Part shown: positions 25,390 to 33,517 of the stretch, piece after piece
Layout: each line of letters opens with the position of its first letter
Position numbering within the stretch: position 1 is the stretch's first letter
Source of the DNA: Pseudomonas lalkuanensis
GTDB lineage: Bacteria > Pseudomonadota > Gammaproteobacteria > Pseudomonadales > Pseudomonadaceae
Direction of reading: 5' to 3'
Length of the DNA stretch: 64,000 bases
Assembly (NCBI RefSeq): GCF_008807375.1
Contig: NZ_CP043311.1
Location: 276,501 to 340,500 of the forward strand
Made by a program: the position numbers and the translations under genes
The notes under the pieces: model-generated
The model's input: only the letters and a program-made list of their open reading frames with translations
The model's database searches: none
Told to the model about the DNA's origin: nothing

Positions 25390-27771
25390 TCAGTTGCCCG
25401 GTTTCAACACCAGCGTCTCCTGGCTATTGGCCTTCACCTCATCCTCGGCAAAGTGCATCGGCACGTATTCGCCGCGTATGTAGGCCTCGGCCTGGTCCTT
25501 GTAGTGACGGTCAAACGGCACGCCGCTCTGGCCGACCGGGTTGATGCCCAGGGCATGCTCGGCGTCGGCCATGTCCACCAGCCGGCGCGTCGAGGGGCCG
25601 TGGAACACTTCCCAGGGCGCCGGGCCGACGCGGTGGGACAGGTTGTTGGGTACCTCGTGACCACCCGGCGCGGCGAAGGGGCCGACATTGAACAGCTGGT
25701 TCAGCGGCTTCTGCTGCCCCAGCGGATGGCTGTGGGTCAGGGTGTGGCCATTGCCCCATTGCCATTTCGCGCTGTCCTCGCCCAGGGTCTTCTTCAGGTG
25801 CGCGAGGCTGGCCTGCCAGGCGGCCTTGACCACCTCCGCGCGGCCTTCCTTCTGCGGCGTATCGCGCTTGTCCCACCAGGGCGATGCCGGGTCGCTGGTC
25901 AGGCGCGGCAGGGCGGAGTCGAGGATGCGCGTTTGCAGCAGGCTGTCGAAGAAGGCATCGCCCAGCTCGTCGCGCATCATCGCGTTGGCCAGTTCGAAGG
26001 TGAGCTGGTTGAACAGCGTGGCTGCGGCGGAGTCCAGCGGATGGTCGCCCGTCCAGCCGGCCAGTTGCTCCACCAGGGCGCGCTCGGCATCGTTGGCCGC
26101 CGCCGCGCGCAGGTCACCCAGGATGGGGGCGAGCAGGCGCGGGCCATAGCCGGTGGTGGTGTCCAGCTGCAACGCCTGGCTGTTCTGCACATCCCACTTC
26201 ACGCCCGGCTGGGCCAGCAACTGGTTCAGGCGCACGCCGCGATCCGGCAGGTTGTAGTAGCCCGGAATGGCGACGCCCGTGGGCGACAGCGGCTGGTAGT
26301 TGGCCGAGACGATGAAGCCGCGCTCGGGGTTTTCCTCGTGGGGGTTGGCACTGAAGGGCAGGTAGCCGGGTTTGTCGGCCTCGCTGGTGCTGCCGTCGAG
26401 GATGAAGTAGGGATTCACGCCGTCCGGGCGTTGCGGCAGTTTCGCCGCCGCCCACCAGCCGATGTCGCCGGCGGCGTTGGCCCAGATCACGTTGAGGCCG
26501 GGGGAATGGATCTTTTCGGCGGCGGCGCGGGCCTTGTCCAGGCTGTCGGCGCGGTTGAGCTGGTAGAAGGCGTCGAGGATGGGGTTCTCGGTTTCCAGGA
26601 AGGCCCACCACATGGCGATGGGCGTCTTGCCGGCGGCAGCGCCCAGGGCGTCGTTGATGATGGGGCCGTGGGGCGAGCGGCGCAGGGTCAGCTTCACCGG
26701 TTCGCCGTCCTTGACCTGGATGGTTTCCTCGCGGCTTTCCAGGTTCACCCACTGGCCCTGGTACCAGACCTGATTCGGGTTGTCCGGATTGCTCTTTTCG
26801 GCGATCAGGTCGAGGTCGTCGTTCTGGAACATGGTCAGGCTCCAGGCGAACTGGCGGTTGTGCCCGAGGGACGCGACCGGGTTCAGGGCCTGGTGGTGGC
26901 CGTAGAGTTCGAAGCCCGGATAGCTCAGCTGCGCCTCGTACCACACCGCTGGCACGGCAAAGCGGATATGCGGGTCGCCGGCCAGCAGCGGCTTGCCGCT
27001 GGCGGTGCGGCTGCCGGATACGGCCCAGGCGTTGCTGCCCTCGAACTGCGGCAGGCCGGCTTCGATCAGGGCTTGCTGGCTGAGGTGCGCGAGCTTGTTG
27101 AGGTCCTGCCAATCGCCCTTGGCCAGCGGCTGGCCGATCACGCCTTCGGGGTGCCAGTGGAGGTCGAAGGCCTTCAGGTAATCGGCGCCCAGTTCGTCGC
27201 GCACGTAGGTGATGACCGGTTCGGTGCGGAACGCGGCGGCGAAGCTGTAGGCCATGTAGCCGGCGACGGAAAGGGTGTCGGCAATCGTGAAGGGGCGTTT
27301 CTCGATGCCCAGCAGGTCGAACTCCACCGGTGCCGGGCGGCTGGCCTGGTACTGGTTGATGCCGTCGAGGTAGGCCTGCAGGGCCCTGGTGGCCGGGCTG
27401 TCCTGGTCCATCTTGCGGGCGTACTCGTCGGCGTGGGCGCGAATCCCCAGGGTGCGGAACAGGCGATCGGTGTCCACCAGGCGGGCACCGAGCACTTCGG
27501 CCAGCTCGCCACGGGCGAGCCGGCGCAGCATTTCCATCTGGAACAGGCGGTCCTGGGCATGGACGAAGCCCAGGGCGCGATACAGGTCGGCTTCGTTGGC
27601 GGCCTGGATGTGCGGCACGCCGCGCTCGTCGTAGCGCACGGTCACCGGGGCCTGGAGGTGGGCGATGGCAAGCTCGCCATCGCGCACGGGTTTCTTGCTC
27701 TCGCTGTACCAGGCGGCGCCGCCGGCGGCCGCTGCAATGACGACGGCCAGGACAGTCAGGGTGCGTTTCAT
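25390..27771 (-). CDS. hacB: Penicillin acylase family Ntn-hydrolase (HacB-like acyl-homoserine lactone acylase)
   Basis: 793-residue periplasmic Ntn-hydrolase precursor of the S45 family. Signal or anchor at residues 1-21; an alpha chain from about 30 to 245; a spacer cleaved off by autoprocessing; and a beta chain starting at Ser246, the N-terminal nucleophile in EGSNAWAVSGSRT. Further family features are GKPLLAGDPHIRF and HNRQFAWSLTMFQNDDLDL. Length and context, divergent from an AraC regulator, match P. aeruginosa PA0305 (HacB), which degrades long-chain acyl-homoserine lactones. Substrate here is inferred. Confidence 0.85.
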   Translation of the reverse strand: MKRTLTVLAVVIAAAAGGAAWYSESKKPVRDGELAIAHLQAPVTVRYDERGVPHIQAANEADLYRALGFVHAQDRLFQMEMLRRLARGELAEVLGARLVDTDRLFRTLGIRAHADEYARKMDQDSPATRALQAYLDGINQYQASRPAPVEFDLLGIEKRPFTIADTLSVAGYMAYSFAAAFRTEPVITYVRDELGADYLKAFDLHWHPEGVIGQPLAKGDWQDLNKLAHLSQQALIEAGLPQFEGSNAWAVSGSRTASGKPLLAGDPHIRFAVPAVWYEAQLSYPGFELYGHHQALNPVASLGHNRQFAWSLTMFQNDDLDLIAEKSNPDNPNQVWYQGQWVNLESREETIQVKDGEPVKLTLRRSPHGPIINDALGAAAGKTPIAMWWAFLETENPILDAFYQLNRADSLDKARAAAEKIHSPGLNVIWANAAGDIGWWAAAKLPQRPDGVNPYFILDGSTSEADKPGYLPFSANPHEENPERGFIVSANYQPLSPTGVAIPGYYNLPDRGVRLNQLLAQPGVKWDVQNSQALQLDTTTGYGPRLLAPILGDLRAAAANDAERALVEQLAGWTGDHPLDSAAATLFNQLTFELANAMMRDELGDAFFDSLLQTRILDSALPRLTSDPASPWWDKRDTPQKEGRAEVVKAAWQASLAHLKKTLGEDSAKWQWGNGHTLTHSHPLGQQKPLNQLFNVGPFAAPGGHEVPNNLSHRVGPAPWEVFHGPSTRRLVDMADAEHALGINPVGQSGVPFDRHYKDQAEAYIRGEYVPMHFAEDEVKANSQETLVLKPGN

Positions 27772-27829
27772 GCACGAAATTCCTTGTTGTTATGGTCGCG
27801 GCATTTTCCCCAAGCGGAACCTGGCGGGC

Positions 27830-27868
27830 ATTGACCAAATACGTGCGAGCTGAAAGTCTTTGGTCAAT
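27830..27868. promoter_or_regulatory. Perfect inverted repeat in the acylase/AraC divergent promoter
   Basis: ATTGACCAAA (27830-27839) and its exact complement TTTGGTCAAT (27859-27868) are separated by 19 bp, within the 111-bp gap between the acylase and regulator starts. The right arm lies 14 bp before the regulator ATG, so binding there could autoregulate it. It could also form an RNA hairpin in the regulator leader. Confidence 0.6.
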
Positions 27869-27882
27869 CTCGAGGAACCGCT

Positions 27883-28923
27883 ATGTCCACCGTCGAATCC
27901 GATGCCTCCAGCTTCGTCCCGCTGACTCATTCGGCCACCCTGCGTCGCCTGCTCTACGAAGCGCTGTCCGAGCTTGGCCTCGATCCGGGGCGGGTGTACC
28001 TCGGCGTGAACCAGCACCGTCGCCCGGGACCGCCGCCGGTGGACGGCCGCTTGCGGCACGACGATGCGCCGCAGTTCTGGCTGGCCGCTGACTCGTTGGT
28101 CGGCGACCCCGATATCGGACTGCATCTGGGCGAGGTCATGAAGCCGCGCTTGCTCGATGTGGTGGGCTACCTGCTGCTGGCCAGCCGTGATCTGGACGAG
28201 GCGTTGGCGAGCTTCCTGCGCTTCCAGCACATCCTTTCCGGCGGCTTCGTCGCCCAGCTGCGGACCGAAGGCGCGCAGGCCCGACTGGTGATCGACCTCA
28301 ACTACCTGGGTTTTTCGTCCCTGCGCCAGCAGATGGAGTGCCTGGCGCTGCTGTTCGCCAAGCTGCTGGGCTTCATCACCGATGGCGATTTCCGCCTGGA
28401 GGGCGTGCAGTTCCGCCATTCCCGGCCGGCGCGGGTCAGTGAGCATCAGCGGTTGTTCGGCCTGTTGCCGGAGTTCGGCTGCGAGCACGACGCGCTGCTG
28501 TTCCCAGCGTCGCTGCTGAAACGCCCGTCGCGTACCGCCAATCCCGAGCTGCACCAGATGCTCTGGCGCCACGCCGAGGCGCAACTGGAGGCGCTGGCGG
28601 GCAATGACCTGCTCAACCGCCTGCGCTACCTGCTGGGGGTTCGCCTCGGTGAGGCGGACTGCTCGCTGGAAGCCTGCGCGGCAGAACTGGGCCTTGGTGC
28701 GGGCGGCTTGCAGCGCGCCCTGGCGGAGCAGGGCAGCAACCTGCGCAGGGTCCGTGAGTCGGTGCAGCGGCAGCGTGCAGTGGAGCTGCTGCGGGAGGGC
28801 AAGGCGATGCGCGAGGTGGCGCGGGCTTGCGGGTTCTCGGAACTGTCGCCGTTCTATCGGGCCTTTCGCCGGTGGTACGGCATGCCGCCGGAGGCCTATC
28901 GGGCGCGGCTGAACGCGGTCTAG
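27883..28923 (+). CDS. AraC-family transcriptional regulator
   Basis: 346-residue regulator. The N-terminal two-thirds resemble the arabinose-binding-like domain of OruR/ArgR-type AraC proteins (HDDAPQFWLAADSLVGDPDIGLHLGEVMKPRLLDVVGYLLLAS). The C-terminal 100 residues carry the two HTH motifs (SLEACAAELGLGAGGLQRAL and MREVARACGFSELSPFYRAFRRWYG). Divergent transcription from the acylase gene makes that gene its likely target. It ends with a 4-nt convergent overlap with the next gene. Confidence 0.92.
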   Translation: MSTVESDASSFVPLTHSATLRRLLYEALSELGLDPGRVYLGVNQHRRPGPPPVDGRLRHDDAPQFWLAADSLVGDPDIGLHLGEVMKPRLLDVVGYLLLASRDLDEALASFLRFQHILSGGFVAQLRTEGAQARLVIDLNYLGFSSLRQQMECLALLFAKLLGFITDGDFRLEGVQFRHSRPARVSEHQRLFGLLPEFGCEHDALLFPASLLKRPSRTANPELHQMLWRHAEAQLEALAGNDLLNRLRYLLGVRLGEADCSLEACAAELGLGAGGLQRALAEQGSNLRRVRESVQRQRAVELLREGKAMREVARACGFSELSPFYRAFRRWYGMPPEAYRARLNAV

Positions 28924-29495
28924 GACGGCTCGCGCCAGGCGCAGAAGCATCCAGCCGCCAGGGTGCTGCCGGCGCGCACCGGGCGGTTGTCGATCAGGGC
29001 TTCGAGGATGGGTTCGATGAAGCTGTTGGCCGAATTGCACACCGCGCCTTCGCTGTACGGGCCGAAGTAGGCCAGGCGGCCCTCGCGGTCCCAGATGCCC
29101 ACCGCGGGCACCGCCGGCAACTCTTCGGCGCCAGGTATTCCCGCCAGTGGCTGCAGGGCTTCCAGGCCCGGCGGGAGCTGACCCTTGCTGCCCGGCTTCT
29201 GCAAGGCGTGGAAGGTCACGCCCTGGGGCGCGAAACGCTGGATCAGCTCGGCCAGGTGCTGCTGGTTGCCAGCGTTGCAGGGGCAGGCCGGGTCCCAGAA
29301 ATGCACCAGGCGGATCGGCCCCGGTCCGGCGAGCTCGGCCGGCAGGCGCAGCTGTTCGCCGGAGAACACCGTGGCCTGGGTGTTGAAGGGCCGGACGTAG
29401 CGCGACTCGTACCAGCGCAGGGCCAGCAGGATGGCGCCGACGCAGGCGAGGAGGGCGAGGCTGGTGAGCAGGGTCTTGGGCTTGAATGCGCGCAT
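28920..29495 (-). CDS. Thioredoxin-like membrane-anchored protein (DUF6436-like)
   Basis: 191-residue protein: one N-terminal TM helix (about residues 10-30), then a domain with a thioredoxin-like pattern, RLVHFWDPACPCNAGNQQHLAELI. The redox motif CxC (CPC) replaces the usual CxxC, so disulfide exchange is uncertain. Two more Cys occur near the C-terminus (GCFCAW). The start at 29495 (MRAFKPKTLL) is chosen over 29531 because the extension is unconserved. I recall such proteins as DUF6436; function unknown. Confidence 0.75.
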   Translation of the reverse strand: MRAFKPKTLLTSLALLACVGAILLALRWYESRYVRPFNTQATVFSGEQLRLPAELAGPGPIRLVHFWDPACPCNAGNQQHLAELIQRFAPQGVTFHALQKPGSKGQLPPGLEALQPLAGIPGAEELPAVPAVGIWDREGRLAYFGPYSEGAVCNSANSFIEPILEALIDNRPVRAGSTLAAGCFCAWREPS

Positions 29496-29616
29496 GGATA
29501 TGGGCCTGTGCGGGGGCGCGTAGCTTGCCACGTTGCGCCGGGCAGCAGAATATCGGCAGCCGGCCAGGACCCCAGGCGGTCCTGTGGATAGCGTTGTTTC
29601 ATTCAGGGAAAGCCCG

Positions 29617-30558
29617 ATGTCAGACCCGTTCCAGCCCGATCTCCTGCGTCCGCTGTTGCGACCCTTGGCCGCAGGTGCCGCCGACCTGCGCCAGACCCAG
29701 AGCTATCGCGCGTTCTACCGGCTGGACTTCGCCTCGCGCCTTCCGGGCGTGCAAGCGCGCCTGGGCTGCGCCGAGGCGGCCGGGTATTCGCTGGTCACCC
29801 AGCTCTGGCTGCCCCCCGAACCGCGCGCGAGCCTGGTGATGCTGCACGGCTACTACGACCACATGGGCCTCTATGGTCATCTGGTGGAGTGGGCGCTGGG
29901 CATGGGGTTCGCGGTGATCGCCTGCGACCTGCCCGGCCATGGGCTGTCCAGCGGCGCGCGGGCCAGCATCGGTGACTTCGCCGAGTACCAGGCCACGCTC
30001 CAGGCCTTGCTGGACGAGGCCGCGGCCCTGAACCTGCCGCAACCCTGGCACCTGGCCGGGCAGAGCACCGGCGGCGCCATCCTGCTGGATTACCTGCTGA
30101 CCGGCACACCGCGCCCGGAGCTGGGCGAGACCCTGCTGTTCGCGCCGCTGGTGCGTCCGCGCGCCTGGGGCTGGTCGAAGTTCAGCTACCAGTTGATGCG
30201 GCACTTCGTCGAAAGCATTCCACGGCGCTTCAGCGTCAACTCCAGCGACGCCGAGTTCATCGAGTTCGTCCATCACAAGGACCCGCTGCAGCCGCAGACC
30301 CTGCCCACCGCCTGGGTCGGCGCGCTGGCGCGCTGGGTGCCGCGCATCGAGCGGGCACAGCGCAGTTCGCGCCGGCCGCTGGTGATCCAGGGCGACGGCG
30401 ACATGACGGTGGACTGGCGGCACAACCTCAGGGTGCTGGCGGAGAAGTTCGACCAGCCGGAGGTGCTGATGCTGGAAGGGGCCGGCCACCATCTGGTGAA
30501 CGAGGCGCCGGCCTATCGCGAGCGGTACTTCGGCTTCTTGCGGGAAAGGCTGGGGTAG
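29617..30558 (+). CDS. Alpha/beta hydrolase (serine aminopeptidase S33 / lysophospholipase-like)
   Basis: 313-residue alpha/beta hydrolase. The oxyanion-hole motif is MLHGYYDHMGLYGHLVEW, DLPGHGLSSGARASIGDFAEY follows, the nucleophile elbow is AGQSTGGAIL, and the acid and histidine are likely in QGDGDMTVDW and EGAGHHLVNEA. This pattern is closest to PldB/monoglyceride-lipase-like S33 proteins. No signal peptide, so probably cytoplasmic. The ATG at 29617 has AGGGAA upstream; an earlier in-frame opening at 29533 is unconserved. Confidence 0.85.
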   Translation: MSDPFQPDLLRPLLRPLAAGAADLRQTQSYRAFYRLDFASRLPGVQARLGCAEAAGYSLVTQLWLPPEPRASLVMLHGYYDHMGLYGHLVEWALGMGFAVIACDLPGHGLSSGARASIGDFAEYQATLQALLDEAAALNLPQPWHLAGQSTGGAILLDYLLTGTPRPELGETLLFAPLVRPRAWGWSKFSYQLMRHFVESIPRRFSVNSSDAEFIEFVHHKDPLQPQTLPTAWVGALARWVPRIERAQRSSRRPLVIQGDGDMTVDWRHNLRVLAEKFDQPEVLMLEGAGHHLVNEAPAYRERYFGFLRERLG

Positions 30559-30649
30559 TTCTCGCAGGTAGGTGCCGGGCTGGCCCCACATCCGTAGCCG
30601 CCTTGAAGGCCCCTGCTGGGCTTGGCTCAGCGCCAGCCCACGAAAAGCG

Positions 30650-31402
30650 TCAGAACCCCTGGGCTGAGGCGTCCTGGCCCACGGCGAGGCCGGCGCGCAC
30701 GGCGGCCAGGGCTGCCTGGTAGTAGGCCTTGCCGTCTGCGGATTCGGCAAAGGTGACGAACTCTTCCAGCTCCGGATCGGACAGGTCGCGGTAGACGTAG
30801 AGCAGGGTGTTATCCAGGTCGTTGCCAATCTGCTCCATCAGCCGCTGGCGCTGGCCGTCGATCATGCCTTGTGCCTGGCCGCCGCCGAGCAGTCCGGGGA
30901 GCATCTGGCTCAGGCTGTCGGCCGCGACACCGGCCAGGGCGAGGCTGACTTCGGCGCCGGCTTCGCGGGCGGGCAAGGCCTGGGTCAGGTGGCCGATCAG
31001 CAGGCGGCGGGTGGCATCGGCCTCGATGCGCGGCAGTCCGTTGGCGTGCTTGGCCAGCTGGTCGCGGCGGGTGGCCAGGGTTTCCGCGGCGATGATCTTC
31101 TTGCCCAGCGGCGACTGGAAGAAGGCCAGCGCCGGACGCGGGTCCTGAAGCTGATTACGCAGGGCGACCTGGGCGCGCTGGTCGATGGCCTGGGGCTGGA
31201 AGCGGCGATTGCTGTTGTCCACCAGGGCCTGGTAGACCGCCGGCGGCAGGGTTTTCTGATAGCGCTGCTGGGCCGCCGTGAGGGCGTCGTTGAAGTGCGC
31301 GCGCTGCTGCGGCCAGCCGGCTGCCTGGTAGAGGTGGGCATGGTCGTCGGCCAGGGCGGGCAAACCGAAGAGGAGGAGGGTGACGGCGAAGAGCAGGCGC
31401 AT
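30650..31402 (-). CDS. DUF2059 family periplasmic protein
   Basis: 250-residue protein with a clear signal peptide (MRLLFAVTLLLFGLPALA) and an all-helical mature region. The C-terminal part (LLYVYRDLSDPELEEFVTFAESADGKAYYQAALAAVR) is the DUF2059 core, seen in exported proteins of unknown function. Single gene; GGAGAC precedes the ATG. Confidence 0.82.
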   Translation of the reverse strand: MRLLFAVTLLLFGLPALADDHAHLYQAAGWPQQRAHFNDALTAAQQRYQKTLPPAVYQALVDNSNRRFQPQAIDQRAQVALRNQLQDPRPALAFFQSPLGKKIIAAETLATRRDQLAKHANGLPRIEADATRRLLIGHLTQALPAREAGAEVSLALAGVAADSLSQMLPGLLGGGQAQGMIDGQRQRLMEQIGNDLDNTLLYVYRDLSDPELEEFVTFAESADGKAYYQAALAAVRAGLAVGQDASAQGF

Positions 31403-31593
31403 GGAGTCTCCTTGATGACGCAGTCCGCAGTTCGTATCGGACCCACGCTAACGGCATCGGTTCGGCGGGGAAGGCGGTGGCGGCGGGCGGGCAGTGCGGG
31501 ATTGAGCGTGCGGCTATTCTCAGCGGACTCGGGCTTTAATGTCGAGGTGTCAGAAACTGCCATAAGTCATGTAGGCGATTTCCTGGCCGCTGG

Positions 31594-31599
31594 TAGAAT
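31594..31599 (+). promoter_or_regulatory. Extended -10 element immediately upstream of the 2OG oxygenase gene
   Basis: TGGTAGAAT contains a TAGAAT -10 (31594-31599) with an upstream TG. The start codon is at 31609, so transcription would begin within a few bases of the ATG and the mRNA could be nearly leaderless. No Shine-Dalgarno sequence is visible before the ATG. Confidence 0.45.
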
Positions 31600-31608
31600 G
31601 CCGCCATC

Positions 31609-32226
31609 ATGACTGCATCTCCCGAATCCCCGCTGACCGCCCTGATCGTCGACGACCTGGCCAACCAGGGCTGGTCCCATCAGTGCCTGGCGCTCCCCGC
31701 CGAACTGACCGCCAAACTCGCCGAAGAGTGCCGCGTGCGCTCCGCCGACGGCAGCCTTGCGCCGGCATCCGTGGGGCGTGGCGAGGGGCAGCAGGTTCGC
31801 GAGGGTGTGCGGGGCGATCGTATCCACTGGCTGGAGCCTGGCCAGTCAGCCGCCAGCGACGCCTACCTGGCGCTGATGGACGACCTGCGCCAGCGCCTCA
31901 ACCTCGAGCTTTATCTCGGGCTGGAGGATTTCGAGTGCCACTTCGCCCTCTACCCACCCGGCGCCTTCTACCAGAAGCACCTGGATCGCTTCCGTGACGA
32001 TGACCGTCGCACGGTATCGGTCGTGGCGTATCTGAACGCCGACTGGCAGGCGGAGCAGGGTGGTGCCCTGCGCCTCTACCTGGCCGAGGGCGAGCGGGAC
32101 GTTTTCCCCGAAGGCGGCGGCCTGGTGGTGTTCCTGTCCGCCGAGCTGCCCCATGAGGTCTTGCCGGCGACCCGTGAGCGCATGTCCATCGCCGGCTGGT
32201 TCCGCCGGCGGGGTGGCCCGCTCTAG
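31609..32226 (+). CDS. 2-oxoglutarate/Fe(II)-dependent oxygenase
   Basis: 205-residue dioxygenase of the prolyl-hydroxylase-like 2OG-Fe(II) family. The metal triad is visible as HLDRFRDDDRR (H-x-D) and SAELPHEVLP (distal His); the 2-oxoglutarate-binding Arg is in RERMSIAGWFRRR. FALYPPGAFYQKHLDRF and YLNADWQAEQGGALRLY are family-typical. Substrate unknown. See the -10 element: this may be a leaderless gene. Confidence 0.9.
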   Translation: MTASPESPLTALIVDDLANQGWSHQCLALPAELTAKLAEECRVRSADGSLAPASVGRGEGQQVREGVRGDRIHWLEPGQSAASDAYLALMDDLRQRLNLELYLGLEDFECHFALYPPGAFYQKHLDRFRDDDRRTVSVVAYLNADWQAEQGGALRLYLAEGERDVFPEGGGLVVFLSAELPHEVLPATRERMSIAGWFRRRGGPL

Positions 32227-32239
32227 CCCCGCTCCGGGT

Positions 32240-32797
32240 TCAGTGTCCCCAGACCCGGAAGTTTCCCCGCAGGTCGGTGATGTCGCGAATCTCCAGGCTG
32301 CCCAGGCGGCTCTCGCCGACGTGCATGTCGGCGGCGACGCGCACGCGAATGCGCTGGGCGGGGATACCGCTGCCCTGGAGCTGATCGTTGATGGTGGTGA
32401 GGTCCGGCAGCTCCAGGCGGACCTGCTGGGTGCCGGCGGCGTTCTTCACCACATCGATTTTCAGGGTCGGCTGGTCGACGCCGAAGATGGGCAGGGTGAG
32501 GCCGAGCTGCGCAGCCCCCAGGGGGAAGCTGCCGCCGGCACCGTTGGGACAGTCACCGGGCTTGAGGCAGCCGTTGTCGATGCGTACGTTGCGCAGCGAC
32601 AGGCTGCCGCCGTCGTCGTTCCAGGTGATGCTGTCGATGCGCGCCATCACGTCCAGGCGCAGGTTGATCCCGGCCTGGCCGCTGATCTCGCTGAGGGCCT
32701 GGTTGTCCAGGGATTCGAGTGCGGCCTGGCCGGTGCCGCTGAGCAGGGCGGTACCGCAGGCCAGGGCAAGGCGAAGGTTCTTTGTTGTTCTGGGCAT
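32240..32797 (-). CDS. DUF6160-like exported protein
   Basis: 185-residue exported protein. After a signal peptide (cut near residue 25, GTGQA-A) comes LESLDNQALSEISGQAGINL, a short motif (LDDxxLSxxxGQAGI) shared by a group of pseudomonad and Acinetobacter envelope proteins that I recall as DUF6160/FilA-like. The rest is a beta-rich domain with one disulfide candidate (NGCLKPGDCPNG). Function unknown; convergent with the oxygenase gene. Confidence 0.72.
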   Translation of the reverse strand: MPRTTKNLRLALACGTALLSGTGQAALESLDNQALSEISGQAGINLRLDVMARIDSITWNDDGGSLSLRNVRIDNGCLKPGDCPNGAGGSFPLGAAQLGLTLPIFGVDQPTLKIDVVKNAAGTQQVRLELPDLTTINDQLQGSGIPAQRIRVRVAADMHVGESRLGSLEIRDITDLRGNFRVWGH

Positions 32798-32952
32798 GGC
32801 ACGCTCCTGTGCGGTTGGCGCGCAGAGTCTGGAGCGCCGCAGGGGTGGCGGCCAGTGGCGCCGGACGCTTCCCGTCTAAGGATGGGGAAGCTCGTCGCCT
32901 GCCCCTGTGACCGGCTTGGCAGTTGCCCGGCCAAGGCAATACCTTCGATCAG

Positions 32953-32974
32953 GGCACCGGTTCGCGCCGGTGCC
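32953..32974. other. GC-rich inverted repeat upstream of the DUF523 gene
   Basis: Perfect 8-bp arms GGCACCGG (32953-32960) and CCGGTGCC (32967-32974) around a 6-nt loop, about 50 bp before the DUF523 start. A second inverted pair (GCTTCCC 32867-32873, GGGAAGC 32885-32891) lies further upstream. No T-run follows either. Confidence 0.45.
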
Positions 32975-33022
32975 GCTGGTGTTACCCGGGGTGACCACCA
33001 AGGTGCCCCTCTGGAGATGACG

Positions 33023-33514
33023 ATGCAGAAGATCCTGGTCAGCCGCTGCCTGCTCGGGCAGCGCGTGCGCTACGACGGCGGCGCCCATGGGCCGTTTGGC
33101 CTGCTGGAGCGCTGGCAGGCGGAAGGGCGTATCGTGCCGCTCTGCCCCGAAGTGGCGGGCGGCCTGCCAACCCCGCGCGCGCCGGCGGAGATTGCCGGCG
33201 GACGCGGTGCTGCGGTGCTGGACGGTGAATTGCCGGTGCTTACCGACGATGGCCAGGATGTGACCGCCGAATTCGTCGCCGGGGCGCGCATCGCCCTGGA
33301 ACTGGTTGCGGCCCACGGCATCCGCATCGCGCTGCTCAAATCGCGCAGCCCATCCTGCGGCAACCGGGAGAACTACGACGGCACGTTCAGCGGTGCGCGC
33401 GTCGCGGGTGAGGGCGTGACCGCCGCGGCTCTGCGCCGCGCCGGTGTCGAGGTGTTCAGCGAAGAGGAGCTGGCCGAGGCGGCCGCGCGCCTGGCCGAGC
33501 TGGACGAGGCTTGA
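33023..33514 (+). CDS. DUF523 family protein
   Basis: 163-residue protein with the DUF523 hallmarks: VSRCLLGQRVRYDGG, VPLCPEVAGGLPTPR, and KSRSPSCGNRENYDGTFSG. The conserved Cys residues and SPSCG suggest metal or cofactor binding, but the biochemical role is unknown. Two near starts exist (33017 and 33023); 33023 gives proper spacing from GGAG (33013-33016). A much longer in-frame opening starting at 32060 runs through the oxygenase gene and the antisense DUF6160 gene and is not real. Confidence 0.88.
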   Translation: MQKILVSRCLLGQRVRYDGGAHGPFGLLERWQAEGRIVPLCPEVAGGLPTPRAPAEIAGGRGAAVLDGELPVLTDDGQDVTAEFVAGARIALELVAAHGIRIALLKSRSPSCGNRENYDGTFSGARVAGEGVTAAALRRAGVEVFSEEELAEAAARLAELDEA

Positions 33515-33517
33515 GTC

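Noticed and set aside
25189..27834. An 881-codon plus-strand open frame opposite the acylase gene
   Set aside because: The minus strand encodes a complete acylase with signal, nucleophile Ser and family motifs; the opposite frame shows only Gly/Val/Gln-rich noise.
32060..33022. A long N-terminal extension of the DUF523 gene
   Set aside because: The extra in-frame codons run through the oxygenase 3' end and across the minus-strand DUF6160 gene; DUF523 proteins are about 160 residues and a ribosome site precedes 33023.
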